Below the pieces are notes generated by a model, which searched no databases, was not told the DNA's origin, and saw only the letters and a program-made list of their open reading frames with translations. Positions 11,513 through 22,277 of a stretch of DNA of 64,000 bases are shown here, one piece after another. The translations under genes and the position numbers were made by a program. Source of the stretch: Turritopsis dohrnii (Eukaryota; Cnidaria; Hydrozoa; Anthoathecata; Oceaniidae); assembly GCA_027922465.2 (NCBI GenBank), contig BQMF02000018.1, positions 186,001 to 250,000 of the forward strand, written 5' to 3'. Positions within the stretch are counted from its first letter, which is position 1. Each line of letters begins with the position of its first letter.

Positions 11513-11542
<30 letters not shown>
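10982..11542 (+). repeat. LINE 3' UTR and (AAT)n tail
   Basis: Noncoding 3' part of the LINE, with a TA run near 11180 and an (AAT/TAA)n microsatellite from about 11513 to 11542. The tail is the 3' terminus, probably used to prime target-primed reverse transcription. Confidence 0.75.
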
Positions 11543-11547
<5 letters not shown>

Positions 11548-12877
11548 CGAGCTTTTATCGGAAATTGATATACTTTTGACTAAATTGAACGAACATGGTA
11601 TATCAGACGAAATGAGTAATGACATAAACGCAGCAACCATGAAATACATAAAGAACTGTTCTAAGCAGAATTTACCGCGTAACCTCAAAATGACCCAGCG
11701 TTTTCTCAAGGAAAATGACTTACTGGCTGTACCTTTCGACAAAGGTACTGGGATATGTCTCATGAAATCGAGTACATACCGGGACAAACTGGGCGATATA
11801 TTGAAACTAGATCAATTCGAGAAAATAACCATCACTCGAAAAAACGCGAAGGAAGTGTGTTTCAAAGAGGAAGAACGCATCAATAACGTATTGAGTCAGC
11901 TTCATCGAGACGGGAAGATTTCCGAATCATTGGCAAACGAGATGAAGTCAATGGGTGGCCAAATGCCGAAATTATATGGATTGGTCAAGGTCCATAAAAG
12001 CAACGTTCCAGTCAGACCAGTACTCTCCATGCCCGGTTCTCCATATTACAAGATCGCAGACAAAGTCACGAAATGGATGTCCGTGATACCTGAATCTCAA
12101 ATAAATTGTTCGACCAAAGAGACTGTTGATAGTCTAAGGAATGTTGAGCTAGACCCGGATGAAATAGTCATCTCATTCGACGTGTGTTCGCTGTACACCA
12201 ATGTACCGGTAAACGAAGCAATCATGGAAGCAGCCGACCTTCTATACTCCGGTGAATTCCAACAACCTCCATGCGATAAGGAAACATTCATTACGTTGAC
12301 AAAACTAGCCGCAACTGATGTCATCTTATCCACCCATGATGGCTATTATCGTCAAACAGATGGGTTGGCGATGGGATCACAGCCAGCTCCCCCACTTGCC
12401 AATTTGTGGATATCAAAATACGAACCGATTATAGGTAATGACGCGAAATTGTTTAAACGATATATGGATGATATTCTTCGGTCTATACATCGAGACCTAG
12501 TTCAAAACAAACTGATCGAAATTAACAGTCTTCACCCTAATTTGAAATTCACGATAGAGGTGGAGGAAAATGGAAAATTACCATTCTTAGACATGTGTGT
12601 TATCCATTCTGACAGTAAGCTTCAGTCCACCTGGTATTGCAAACCAACGGATACCGGCCTTGTAATGAACTTTCACGCCTTAGCACCGAAACGATATAAA
12701 CGTTCTGTCGTCGAGGGACTTGTCTACCGCATTCATAGAGCGTGCAGTAATTGGGTTTATTTTCATGACAACATTTCAAAGGCGAAGGTTATTCTCGAAC
12801 GTAACCAATACCCTCCCGAATTTTACGATCCAATCATTGCAGCAACTTTTGAGAAAATCCCATTCAACCAGTATTAA
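11543..12877 (+). pseudogene. Penelope reverse transcriptase, C-terminal to the LINE insertion
   Basis: Open from the LINE junction; the first Met is at 11576. Numbered from that Met: DKG at 55-57 (a PLE hallmark), the RT2-type block VKVHKSNVPVRPVLSMPGS, catalytic Asp202 in SFDVCSLYTNVP, LAMGSQPAPPLANLW, YMDD at 296-299 and the thumb region to NQYPPEFYDPII. RT residues are intact, but the protein has lost its N-terminus to the LINE. It stops at 12877 in a different frame from the endonuclease. The usual linker between thumb and GIY-YIG appears shortened, pointing to a small deletion near 12850-12875. Confidence 0.88.
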
Positions 12878-13239
12878 CATTACGAAAATTGAAAACCACA
12901 CTACCCAGTTTAAAACCAACAACCAAAATGGAGCTTCAAAGTCGATTAGTATACAAAATAACGTGTCCAAGATGTAAGTCTTGCTATGTTGGTCAAACCA
13001 GACGACATTTGCTAAGTCGATTCAGAGAGCACCGAAATAATAAGAAGGGTTCCATTTTCACACATTTTAGAGAGTGCATTTCCGAGAAACCGTCCATCCA
13101 GGATACGGAGATAATTGCGTCAGGAATTCGTGACCTTGAACATTTATTGACGATAGAAGCCTTATTTATTCGTCAGCTCAAACCAAGTCTTAATACGAAG
13201 GACGAGTTCAGGAGTCGGGAACTGATCATCAAAATATGA
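12862..13239 (+). pseudogene. Penelope GIY-YIG endonuclease domain, out of frame with the RT
   Basis: The frame is open from about 12862 as ...NQPVLTLRKLKTTLPSLKP and on through the ATG at 12889. Numbered from that Met (116 aa): LVYKI at 20-24 and YVG at 33-35 form the GIY-YIG pair, Cys26/Cys29/Cys32 with His40/His48 give the PLE-type CCHH zinc signature, Glu90 is the likely catalytic acid and Asn102 the conserved C-terminal Asn. The domain looks complete. It is shifted one frame from the RT ORF that ends at 12877, so the PLE would need a frameshift to express it; inactivation by deletion is more likely. Confidence 0.88.
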
Positions 13240-13449
13240 CAATGCTATGATATTTTAATTTTCATTGTCGCTGAATGTTAGCCTTGGGAATATTTTAATA
13301 AATTATTGTATTATATATATATATCAATTAGCACCTTTTACTTTTAGCTGTTCATAATTTAACTTTTAACAAAATGTTTTTTAGTTGATTGAGAATGATC
13401 GAGATGATCGAAATATATTTCCAAAAATTTTACATTGTCGTTTTATCAT

Positions 13450-13745
13450 TTGATACAAATTTCGAAAGTTCTTCAAATTTCATGAAATTTTGCATGAATT
13501 AAATTTGAAAGGCGCTGATTTCAATTCTGGCAATCATTTTGTCTTAATTGACTAAAATTGGACAATGTGGGCCAAATTTGGACCAAATTTCGAAAGTTCT
13601 TTAAATTTCATGAAATTTTGCATGGATTACATTTGAAAGGTGCTGATTTCAAATTTGACAATCATTTTGTCTGAATTGACTAAAATTGGACAATTTGGGC
13701 CACATTTGGACCAAATTTCGAAAGTTCTTCAAATTTCATGAATAA
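13450..13745 (+). repeat. Roughly 125-bp minisatellite, right block
   Basis: About 2.3 copies of the unit described at 7270-7495, each with AAATTTCGAAAGTTCTTCAA and CATGAAATTTTGCATG. The last copy runs directly into a fragment of dispersed family D1 (AATAAACATCATGCG). The short stretch 13240-13449 between the PLE ORF and this block is noncoding PLE 3' sequence with a (TA)n run. Confidence 0.7.
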
Positions 13746-14103
13746 ACATCATGCGTAAGATATTGGCGAACTGTTTTTCTGGCCCCGAAACATTATAGTG
13801 AATTGCAAGGCTGTCAAGATTAAGTTAAATAAATTAAAGAAAGGGAGTAAAGAAGAAAGAAGGGAGTAATTATTAGTCAGTGTACAAGTCATTCAGATAT
13901 CTTAAAAGTTAGCCTAAAGCAATTTTCTCAAGGGCTGAGGCGGAAATTGTTCAAGCCTAATGGCTTCTAGTTTAGTCTTCGCTTCGTACTAGCCTCTCAC
14001 TATAAGCGTCATCTCAAAGGGCTTGCCTGCAATGTAACATTGAGCACAATTTAATCGCAATTATAACTGTTATATCGGCTGAGTTACCGCCCTTTAGGGC
14101 TGT
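13746..14103. other. Fragments of dispersed repeats, no gene
   Basis: 13745-13870 matches the 6010-6130 part of family D1. 13890-13975 matches 36465-36550 (AAATTGTTCAAGCC and GGCTTCTAGTTT are shared). Nothing coding is seen. Confidence 0.5.
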
Positions 14104-14892
14104 TTTATTTCTTATGGTTTAAAGATTATCTCACTGATCGGAAACAATGTGTCTCGTGTGAAACAAAAAGAACCCCTCTTAAACTTTTAAAATGTGGTGT
14201 ACCCCAAAGGGTCCATTCTTGTCCCACTTTTTTTATTGTATGTGAATGATCTTTACCTAGCATCTAATATTTTAAAATTTGTTCTCTTCGCTGATGACAC
14301 TAGCCTATTTTTTTCGCTCAAAAATATTAAATAACTCGTTGACATTGTTAACAAAGAACTTAAACATATAGAAGAGTGTTTTAGAAGTAATAAACTTTCT
14401 CTAAATGTAAATAAAACTAAACATGTCTTCTTTTGTAAGCCATCAAGCGTCGATGATCTTCCATTGAAATTACCGACACTCTCAATTAACAATAATGAGA
14501 TAAAAAGAGAAAATTTCATCAAATTCCTTGGAGTTCTTCTTGATGAAAACTTGACATGGAAGAATCATATTAATGTTATCCAAAATAAGATATCTAAAAA
14601 TCTTGGAATACTTCGTATAGCAAAACCATATGTCAACTTAAAATCTCTAAAACTACTATATTTTTCATTTATACATAGTTACCTAACCTATTGCAATATA
14701 GAATGGGCAAATACTAACCAAACTAAGCTTAAGAAACCATACTGCAAACAAAAGCACGCTTGCAGGATTATTTTCGGAGTAGATCGATTTACTCCCTCCG
14801 AAGCTTTATTCACCAACTTTAAAATCCCAAAAAGGTTAAAAATAAGCACTCACTCCATTCTATATCGAGGTCCTACCTTATGGAACTCTTGA
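14104..14892 (+). pseudogene. Decayed LINE reverse transcriptase, 3' half
   Basis: A broken non-LTR RT. It begins near WFKDYLTDRKQCV, has a one-base frameshift in the VPQGS motif around 14205, retains LFADDTSLF, then has a stop at about 14330. The longest open piece (14464-14892, 142 aa) holds the post-RT region FLGVLLDENLTWKNHI and ends GPTLWNS. It differs clearly from the intact LINE at 7850, so it belongs to another, older family. No endonuclease is present; the copy is 5' truncated, as is usual for LINEs. Confidence 0.82.
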
Positions 14893-15455
14893 TTGATTGA
14901 TGTCTCAATCAATCAATTCAAAAGATCTGTTAAATCAGGTTTATTTATTTTTATTTATTTATTAATGAATGTAAATGTCATTGGAAGTGTTTTGTTGACC
15001 GTGCTCAATACGAATGTAGAGCTTTTTATATTCAATTCTATTCAAGTTAAAAACATAGATAGCTAAAATGAGTGCAATACTCAGAGTTTCACGCTACTGC
15101 GATCTTCGGATGCTATCAATGTTTGTCTGCTACTTAATAGTGACACTGATGTTTCCCAATTTTTTAGGCAGTCCCTTTTCATATTCATATTCGTTTTGTT
15201 GATATTTTTTTCGTTTGTTTTGTTACTTAGTCCGGACGCTGTCCCCTTGCTTGTATATTCCTATCTAGACATTGTAGTATTATTCGTAGGTATATTAAAA
15301 GTAAATTAGTTATTTTGTATATATCTGACTACACGGGGCTTGGTAAAAAGGCACTTCAGCCTTCTGCTTGCTCCAGCCATTATCTACGGTCATAGGTTGT
15401 AAGATTTATTTATACACTGGCGAAATAAAAATAAACTAACTAAATAAACGGACGA
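14893..15455 (+). repeat. 3' tail of the decayed LINE
   Basis: Noncoding continuation of the LINE, including GGGGCTTGG and GGCACTTCAGCC near 15335-15360 and a tail of the form TGGCGAAATAAAAATAAAC at about 15417-15440. The end of the element is placed from this A-rich tail and is approximate. Confidence 0.5.
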
Positions 15456-15980
15456 CATGTTCTTGCTTGTAATCCTATCAGAACTCCTTAAATTTCCGAC
15501 GATGAACAATCGCATCATGGAAAGACAAGGTATGGAGCGTATGAAAACATAATTAAGAAACTGATTGTTGAAATGTTTAGGATGAGTCTGTAGAGGATAT
15601 ATTGAAGATCCGATAAAGGAGGTCATCACCCGGTACAGTACTCGCCCGGTTAGTGAAACCCTGGACAAGTAGAACTTTCATATCATTGATGGAATGTTAG
15701 AGTAAAAATTGTGTTGGATAAGACAGAAAGAGTTCGATGAAAAATTTGACTCGGAAGAAATTTTCATCCATTTTGTACCATCCAACCATTGCTTTTCAAT
15801 TTTCGCTTTCGACCAAACACATCAAGACCAATAATGATGAAGATGATGAAAACAGATCACACTGATTAAAAGAAAAAAGAATCGACATACTGGGAAAATG
15901 TATGCATGCCATTACTAAAATTATCTGCTGTTTATTGGAAGTTTTTAGAGATTAAAAAAGCGATAGAAGAATAATTAAGA
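15456..15980. other. Intergenic, no gene recognised
   Basis: AT-rich sequence with only short chance ORFs. A15980 flanks the solo Helitron. Confidence 0.4.
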
Positions 15981-16477
15981 CTAGCCGTCAAGGCGGCGTC
16001 GTTCGCCGCCCATGTTCAGCATGCGTTAACTTCACGAAAAATAAAATTAAGGAATTGGCAACTGAAAGTGTTCCCATGTTGTAGAGCTCGAAAAACTGAT
16101 CAAAAAAATGTATGGGATCGTTCCGCTACGATCAACCGTTACAGAGATATCATTGTTCAAAGATTTTGATGACGTCACAGACCCCTCCCAAAAAAAATTA
16201 GACCCAAATTTTTCGTCACCCCATCGCCTGTATCGCGGACCCCAAAAAACGTCAGTTATCCCTATTGGTTATCGAGATAATTTTCCCTAAACGTCGCATT
16301 CGATTAGGGTCTCAATACAATGGTTTCACACTGACGTCACGCACAAGAAGAGAAATAATTTATGTGTGATCTTACATTGCTGACTCTTTTTCGCAGTTTA
16401 CATCTACCATTTTGCGTGACTTACAAACAAACAAACAAACAAACAAACAGACAGAGAATCGGCTATTAAAATATAGA
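15981..16477 (-). mobile_element. Solo non-autonomous Helitron (short subfamily)
   Basis: On the minus strand it begins TCTATATTTTAATAGCC, has the CTGT/TTGT microsatellite, and ends in the hairpin CGCCGCCTTGACGGCTAG followed by T. Its interior matches unit 3 (2327-2798), including CGGTTGATCGTAGCGGAAC. The apparent 60-aa plus-strand ORF inside (16108-16290) is a by-product and not a gene. Confidence 0.8.
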
Positions 16478-17247
16478 AGGAAATCTAATGTACTATTTGG
16501 TATAGAGATGTACTATTTTTGGTATAGAGATAGCAAGAGATACTTCAAATGATGGCGGATCTACACAATCTACACCATTAGCAACGGCAGATTTAGAAAG
16601 TTAGATCCTCAAAACCCCCCTGTTGTCAGTTTCAACAAGATTCGCAATAATGCGACTATATATTTCCAGAAAATTGCGAAACATCAATGTATTATGTGTA
16701 CTTGATAACCACAAGAAAGATGTACCATTAAATAATTACTATGGTATAACTACCATCAACCTGATACTCAGATAAAAAGGTTGTCCTTACTAAACAGGGT
16801 GAAATTGAATTTATTATTAGAAAAGAAGATATTTTGAACTTATTATGAAATGAAGATGTTCATTGTCAAATGATAAGGCTTCTCTTAGTTTTGCTGAGGA
16901 GTTAAAAAGTGACTGAGAAGTTACTATGGACATAGCTAAGAATTATACGACCTAAATGTGACTAGTATTTCTACTTAAACAACTGAATATTAAGAACCAC
17001 ATCAATATGAAAGGCAACTTCATCATAATAAATGACATAGACATAGATATACAAGCGACGTAGGCATATAAGCAAACATATATATAACTATCACAAGCAA
17101 TCAAAATCTCTACTAAAAAATATTATGTGTAGCAAATTAGGGCAGACCCAGTTATTTTCAAAATCGAGATGGGTTTTTTAAAGTGACAAGTCATAAAATT
17201 TAAGTATTCAGAAAAAATATGTTGTTCGAAAAAATATGTTGACACTC
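16478..17247. repeat. Repeat related to the inverted-repeat element's inner arm
   Basis: 16640-17200 reads in the same sense as the reverse complement of about 19050-19700. Shared blocks include GAGGAGTTAAAAAGTGACTG and AATCAAAATCTCTACTAA. It is a third, diverged piece of the element family that forms the large inverted repeat to its right. No coding sequence. Confidence 0.6.
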
Positions 17248-17749
17248 ATTATATATTTCCCCATAGGGCGAAATATATGTTAAAACCGGCATTTTCCTTC
17301 TCCTCCTTCTCCTCCTTCTCCGTTCACTTTTATAGCCGCGGTTCGGTATTGAATTTTCGCCTAGCCGCCAAAGTAGATAAGAATAGAGGCTAGTCTACAG
17401 CACGCCATTTTTTTCAGTCAGTCCAGATGAGTGGAAGATTTTTGTTTTTTTCTGCTAGCTCTTAAAATGATTCAATAGATGAAACGTTAAATGATGGAAA
17501 TGAATCGTTTTAGTTCAGTGTTGTCTTAAAAAGCTTTGTAAAAACTTTTGAATGAACGAGTAAAACCAGAAAAAATTGATGTATCAATGCAATGATGTTT
17601 TGTTTTTGTTGATAACATTGTTATGATGACTGGTAATTAGTATGCTTCGAACAGCAAACCATTGAAGCTGTGGTTTCAGTGCAAAGGTGAAAATTCATTA
17701 TCAATAGCCAGGCTGAAGATTTATTTTTATTTTACATCCTGATATAATG

Positions 17750-17914
17750 CAGTGGCAGATCTAGAGGTATGTCGAAATTTGTGTAGGAGAGTGTTAGCAA
17801 TCTAACCATAAAAGAAAAGCGTTCAAATAATCCCATTGGTAATATAAATTGAATTCACAAATTATGTTAATGCTCTCCTACACAAATTTCGACATACCTC
17901 CAGATCCGCCACTG
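17750..17914 (-). mobile_element. 165-bp MITE, hAT-like, copy 2
   Basis: CAGTGGCAGATC / GATCCGCCACTG termini, flanked by an exact 5-bp duplication TAATG (17745-17749 and 17915-17919). Same length as the copies at 6529 and 35895 but opposite orientation. It sits in the left arm of the large inverted repeat; the corresponding place in the right arm (near 20240) lacks it. Confidence 0.8.
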
Positions 17915-18477
17915 TAATGTAGAGCTCAACTGAACTGAAAGCACGATGTACCAGCCATAAAGCAAAGGAAACCCTTTTCATGTGGGGAGAACGACCAGTT
18001 CAACCAGTTTCAAAAAGTACATACAAAAATAGTTAGTAAAAACATGATGTCGTATATGCAACATGAAGTACAGAAAACCTATTACGTATAATATTTTAAA
18101 ACGTATTATATAGTCATTTAATCCAACAACGGAAACATAGTTTACTATGGATGACTTCCATGATCACGTATACTGTTTTGATACTGTGTTTCATATTTTA
18201 TTTTGCAAAATTTAATATATGTACTATCAATTTTCCTGTACGAACAACGAACGTAATTCAAAACACAACACAAATGAGAGTCTGTAATTTAAATCAAGAC
18301 GGAGCACGAACTTCTACTTTCAGCTATGTAGTGATTTGGTTATGGATATACTACCAAAGTTTTTTTTTTCCATTTGGGATTTATATATGAAGGTCATTTT
18401 TACCACAAAATAAACACAAAATAAATATTTCTGTTTTTCTGAATACTTGAATTTAGTTTTATAAATTGCCACTTTAA

Positions 18478-19034
18478 GAGTGCGTTTACATGAGAGCCTT
18501 AGTGAACTCAAACCGGTTTGAAATTTCAATCCTCCCGTTACGAGTTTCGATATGGGTAATTATTTCACTACGGTTCCTGGTCAAACCTTTAGCGGTGTTT
18601 ACATGATAACGGCTGTACTGAAATTTTACCTACTTAAGAAGTAGGTTTGAAATTTCGATACAGCTTGGAAAGGTGTGAAAGTTTTCACATTTCATTGTTT
18701 TATCATAAAATGTGTTAACAAGCATGTGCATGTTAATTAAATTTTGCTGACACATGAAATAAAAATATAGAATGTGCTTAATTTATTCCATCGTGCATAG
18801 AAAATATTTCTACCCGTATTGAAATCCCAAACCGGTGTGAGTTCAGTATAGCTCTCGTGTAAAAACGCACTCGTATAGAGAGCTAGAAACTAGTAAATCT
18901 ATTGTTTCGATTTTTACTCGACAAAACTCTCCAAGACCGTATCGAAATTTCTCATGTAAACAGAATGGCGATTTCAAACAGCTAAAAATTTCAAACTGGT
19001 TTGAGGTCACTACGGCTCTCATGTAAACGCACTC
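18478..19034. mobile_element. 557-bp TIR element with TAA duplication
   Basis: The ends are GAGTGCGTTTACATGAGAGC and its inverse, flanked by TAA (18475-18477 and 19035-19037). Arms similar to the termini extend over roughly 200 bp on each side. A 3-bp TAA duplication fits PIF/Harbinger-type insertion; the assignment is an inference. No transposase is encoded. Confidence 0.65.
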
Positions 19035-20873
19035 TAAGGCCATCTTTTTTTAAAAAATAACTATTCTGTCCTAATTTGAAATGTTGCACGTAATATTTGT
19101 TAGTAGAGATTTTGATTACTTTTGATAGTTATTTGCTTATATGTCTACCCCAAAGTAAACTGTGGTATCAAAATTAGGTTTAACAATAATTTTCTTTTCT
19201 TCTTTTGTACAGAAAACCTGTATACAAATTTGATTGTATGATGTTGTAAGATAATTTTATTTGAGTTACAAATAGGAAACTTGTCAAGCTTCTGCAACAA
19301 TAAAGATCATACATCTTATATTAAGATGAAATTGTCTTACACATTGATGAGTTTTTTGATATGCAGTTGTTTAAGGGAAAATATTAGTCGCATTTAGGTC
19401 TTCTAATTTTTAGCTACGTGTCCATAGTAACTTCTCAGTCACTTTTTAACTCCTCAGCAAAAATTTTAAGAGAAACCTTATCATTTGACCGTGAACAATT
19501 TCATTTCATAATAACTTCAAAGTAAGTTTTTTTGTGGCATTAAATTCAACCTGAGTATCAGGTCGATGGTAGTTATACTGTAATTATTTAACGATACATT
19601 TTTCTCATGGTTATCAATGTACACACAATAATTGGTAAAATGTTTGCAACTTTGGGGGAATATATAGTCGCATTTTTGCGAATCTTGTTATTGTTAAAAT
19701 GACCTATGTAAATCCGAAATGGAAAAAAACAACGGATTTTGGTAGTGAAAATACACATCCATAACCAAATCACTACAAACCTTAAAGTAGAAGATCGTGT
19801 TTGGCTTGACTTATTTATAGATTGTTAGGTTGGATTGTGTTTTGATTTACGTTCATTGTTCTTGTAAGGAAAATTGGCAGTGTATATTTAATTCGTACAA
19901 AATATGATATCACTACAGTAACAAAACAGTATATGTGATCATGGAATTAATTTATTAGTATAATATGTTTCTGTTGTCAGATTGAACGACTATCCGGGGA
20001 ACCACATTAGACCAGATTCTTTCAAGTTCTTATGTGTATCAATCTTTTAAAATATTATACGTAATTGGTTTTCTGAACTTCTTATTGTATATACGACATT
20101 ACGTTTTTACTTGCTGTTTTTGTAATGTACTCTTTGAGTTAATGTAACTGGTTGAACTGGTTATTATCCACAAAAAGAGTTTCCTTTATGGCTGTATGAT
20201 ATCATGGTGTGCTTTCACAGTTCAGGTGGGCTATACATTTATCAGGATGTAAAATGAAAATTAATCTTCAGCTTGGCTATTGATGATGAATTTCGCCTTT
20301 GCACTGACATCACAGCTTCAAAGGTTTGCTGTTCCAAGCATTTAATTGCTAATCATCATAGGATAATATTCAAAAGTTTTTGCAAAACCTTTAAAGACAG
20401 CACTGAACTAAAATTATTTATTTCCATCATTTAACGTTTTGTCTGTTGAAAAGCTTACAGAAAAAAACCAAAATCTTCTACTGCCCATCTGCACTGACTG
20501 AAAAAAATGGCGTACTGCTTCTCGGTAGATTAGCCTCTATTCTTATCTACTTTGGCTAGACGAAAATTTAATACTGAACCGCGGCTATAAAAGTGAACGG
20601 AGAAGAAGAAGGAGGAGAAGAAGGAAATTGCCGGTTTTAACATATATTTCACCCTATGGGGAAATATATAATAATTCTCAAAAACAATTAGGTCTCATTT
20701 TGGATAGCAAGCTAGCTTTCGATCGTCATCTCAATGAGAAGTTTTTAAAGGCCAACAAAGGTATTGGTTTTATAAACAGATTTCGCAAGTTCCTTCCAAG
20801 GTATTCACTTCTAGGTATATACAAAGCCTTCGTAAGACCAGATTTAGACTATGGGGATATCGAGTCTGCTAAA

Positions 20874-20998
20874 TGACGTGCCCTACGTGCCTTACGTGCC
20901 CACGTGCCTTACGTGCCCACGTGCCTTACGTGCCCACGTGCCCTACGTACCTTACGTGCCCACGTTTCTTACGTGGCCTATTTGCCCTGCGTGCCCTA
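20874..20998 (+). repeat. ACGTGCC tandem repeat in left TIR
   Basis: About ten copies of a 9-11 bp unit (ACGTGCCCT, ACGTGCCTT, ACGTGCCC). Several copies create CACGTG E-box palindromes. The inverse array is at 22155-22277, so the TIR is built largely of this satellite. Confidence 0.8.
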
Positions 20999-21028
20999 AT
21001 GTCATTATTATGACGTCATAATGACATT
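20998..21028. promoter_or_regulatory. CRE-centred palindrome inside the MULE
   Basis: A near-perfect 31-bp palindrome centred on TATGACGTCATA with outer arms AATGTCATTA / TAATGACATT. The core TGACGTCA is a consensus CREB/ATF site. It lies at the inner edge of the left ACGTG array; a regulatory role is an inference. Confidence 0.4.
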
Positions 21029-21358
21029 GTTTTTTTAAATCAAGAAAGGCACTGCACAATGCTTTTAATATGCATCGTAAAAACTTTTAACTCGAATGTG
21101 TTTATTTTCACAATATATCATGTATACACTTAAGCATAAAAATGTTATAAATTTAACAGTTTAAAGAACCCATTATTTGCGGACTAGTTCGTTTGTCATA
21201 TAAACACCGCTTAATGTCTTTGAACAGAAGAAACTGAACTTGATAGTTCATACGTGCAAACAGCAACACAACATAAACAAAGGATGGTTTACTCAAAGAA
21301 CTACGTATAAAAAAGAGCGGTAACAAAGTCGACCAACCTAAGAGTAACTATATAAAAG

Positions 21359-22272
21359 CTATTGTGATTGATACGTTAAATTGCATTCTTTTGCAATTCG
21401 TTCACAGTCCTCTACAGTAACATTTCCTAAAGATACGAAAGTACTTGGAATTGCAATGTTTGACCAGGAAGGAACGTTTTTGAAGCAGAATTCTTTAACA
21501 CAGAAATAGAATTTCTGTTCAACAGAGCGGTTGCTTGCATAAGGAACGGTTAAGGCACCATCCACTACGAAACATTCTGTACCTTTTGATATAATCTTTT
21601 TACAGCGTGGTGATGCGCATTTGCACTCCTATTTGCTTTTAGATGATATGCAAAGGTTTGTATTTGTCCAAACTTTTCATGTTCTTTAAGAATAGTTTGG
21701 AAATCCTTTCTTTGCGTTGTTGATGTTTTTGGTTGCATGAAATCTTTGATATTAGGTTGGTTTACGAATATAGTTTTCAGTTCGCTATCACTCAAGTAAA
21801 CGTTCATCAGGGAGGGAATCAAACTTTTGCCTTGCAAAACGACTACAATAATAAATAAGATATGTTGACAAAGAACCCTGCCGCAATGCTTTACGTAGTC
21901 AGAACATGTACATGATGGTGTGTTCGAAACATCTACTGTGAAGCTAGACTTCCCTTGTGCACTGTTACTCACAATGAATGTTTGTTTTAATGCGGACTTT
22001 TTTTTGATGTTTCTTATTTTCATTACTGTGGAATTATTTTCAGCAGCGTCCAGACGATTCTGAAACAACTTCTCAGGTTTTTTTGCTTTTTTTGTTGGCG
22101 GATAACACCCAGAAGTGGTTGAAGAAAAATGAACAGCAACATTGTTTTCATTAGTTACGTGGGCACGTAAGGCACGTGGGCACGTAGGGCACGTAAGGCA
22201 CGTAGGGCACGTAAGGCACGTGGACACGTAAGGCACGTAGGGCACGTAAGGCACGTAGGGCACGTAGGGCAC
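21359..22272 (-). pseudogene. SWIM zinc-finger protein, frameshifted
   Basis: The first ORF (22272-21565, 235 aa) starts inside the terminal ACGTG array, giving an artefactual repetitive N-terminus (about residues 1-38). It then contains a SWIM motif, SCTCSDYVKHCGRVLCQHIL (Cys-x-Cys ... Cys-x-His). Near 21630 a one-base frameshift moves the coding frame. The next frame reads ECKCASPRCKK, then TECFVVDGALTVPY and FYFCVKEFCF, ending at 21359 (68 aa from the GTG at 21565). The two halves look like one protein with a SWIM domain and a second Cys-rich zinc-like module. SWIM domains bind DNA or proteins and occur in MULE transposases; this protein's function is unknown. Confidence 0.72.
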
Positions 22273-22277
22273 GTCAT
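22155..22277 (-). repeat. ACGTGCC tandem repeat in right TIR
   Basis: Inverse of the array at 20874-20998, read on the plus strand as GGCACGTAGGGCACGTAAGG-type units. It provides the in-frame start of the SWIM ORF. Confidence 0.8.

Larger units (their letters stand above)
7749..11542 (+). mobile_element. Full-length CR1-like LINE inserted in the PLE
   Basis: A 3.8-kb non-LTR retrotransposon with a short 5' UTR (about 100 nt), one intact ORF (7850-10981), a 3' UTR and an (AAT)n tail at about 11513-11542. The boundaries follow from restoring the PLE frame when 7749-11542 is removed. No target duplication longer than a few A residues is evident. The intact ORF suggests a young insertion. A PHD finger plus APE endonuclease plus RT on one ORF fits the CR1 group broadly; the clade cannot be fixed without a tree. 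Confidence 0.82.
7496..13440 (+). mobile_element. Penelope-like element, split by a LINE
   Basis: The PLE consists of a 5' piece (about 7496-7748) and a 3' piece (11543 to about 13440), separated by a complete LINE. Joining Thr-encoding ACA at 7746-7748 to AAAAACGAG at 11543 restores the reading frame, which shows that the LINE landed in the PLE ORF. The 3' piece has the PLE hallmarks: the DKG motif, an RT with YMDD, and a GIY-YIG endonuclease. Minisatellite flanks on both sides suggest insertion into that array. The 5' end looks truncated because little precedes the conserved N-terminal block. Confidence 0.8.
17248..20672. repeat. Large imperfect inverted-repeat element, nested insertions
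   Basis: The left end ATTATATATTTCCCCATAGG and the right end, its reverse complement at 20653-20672, are the tips of long arms (17248-18477 and 19038-20672). Both arms share a CTCCTT-rich tract, a CCGCGGTTC block and CGTTAAATGATGGAAAT. The arms are unequal: the left carries a 165-bp MITE (17750) and lacks sequence present in the right. A 557-bp TIR element occupies the centre. No transposase is seen, so this is a non-autonomous or foldback-type element of unknown class. Confidence 0.65.

Noticed and set aside
16108..16290. 60-aa ORF with an apparently normal composition
   Set aside because: Lies entirely within the non-autonomous Helitron on the opposite strand, and related ORFs recur in other units with stops.
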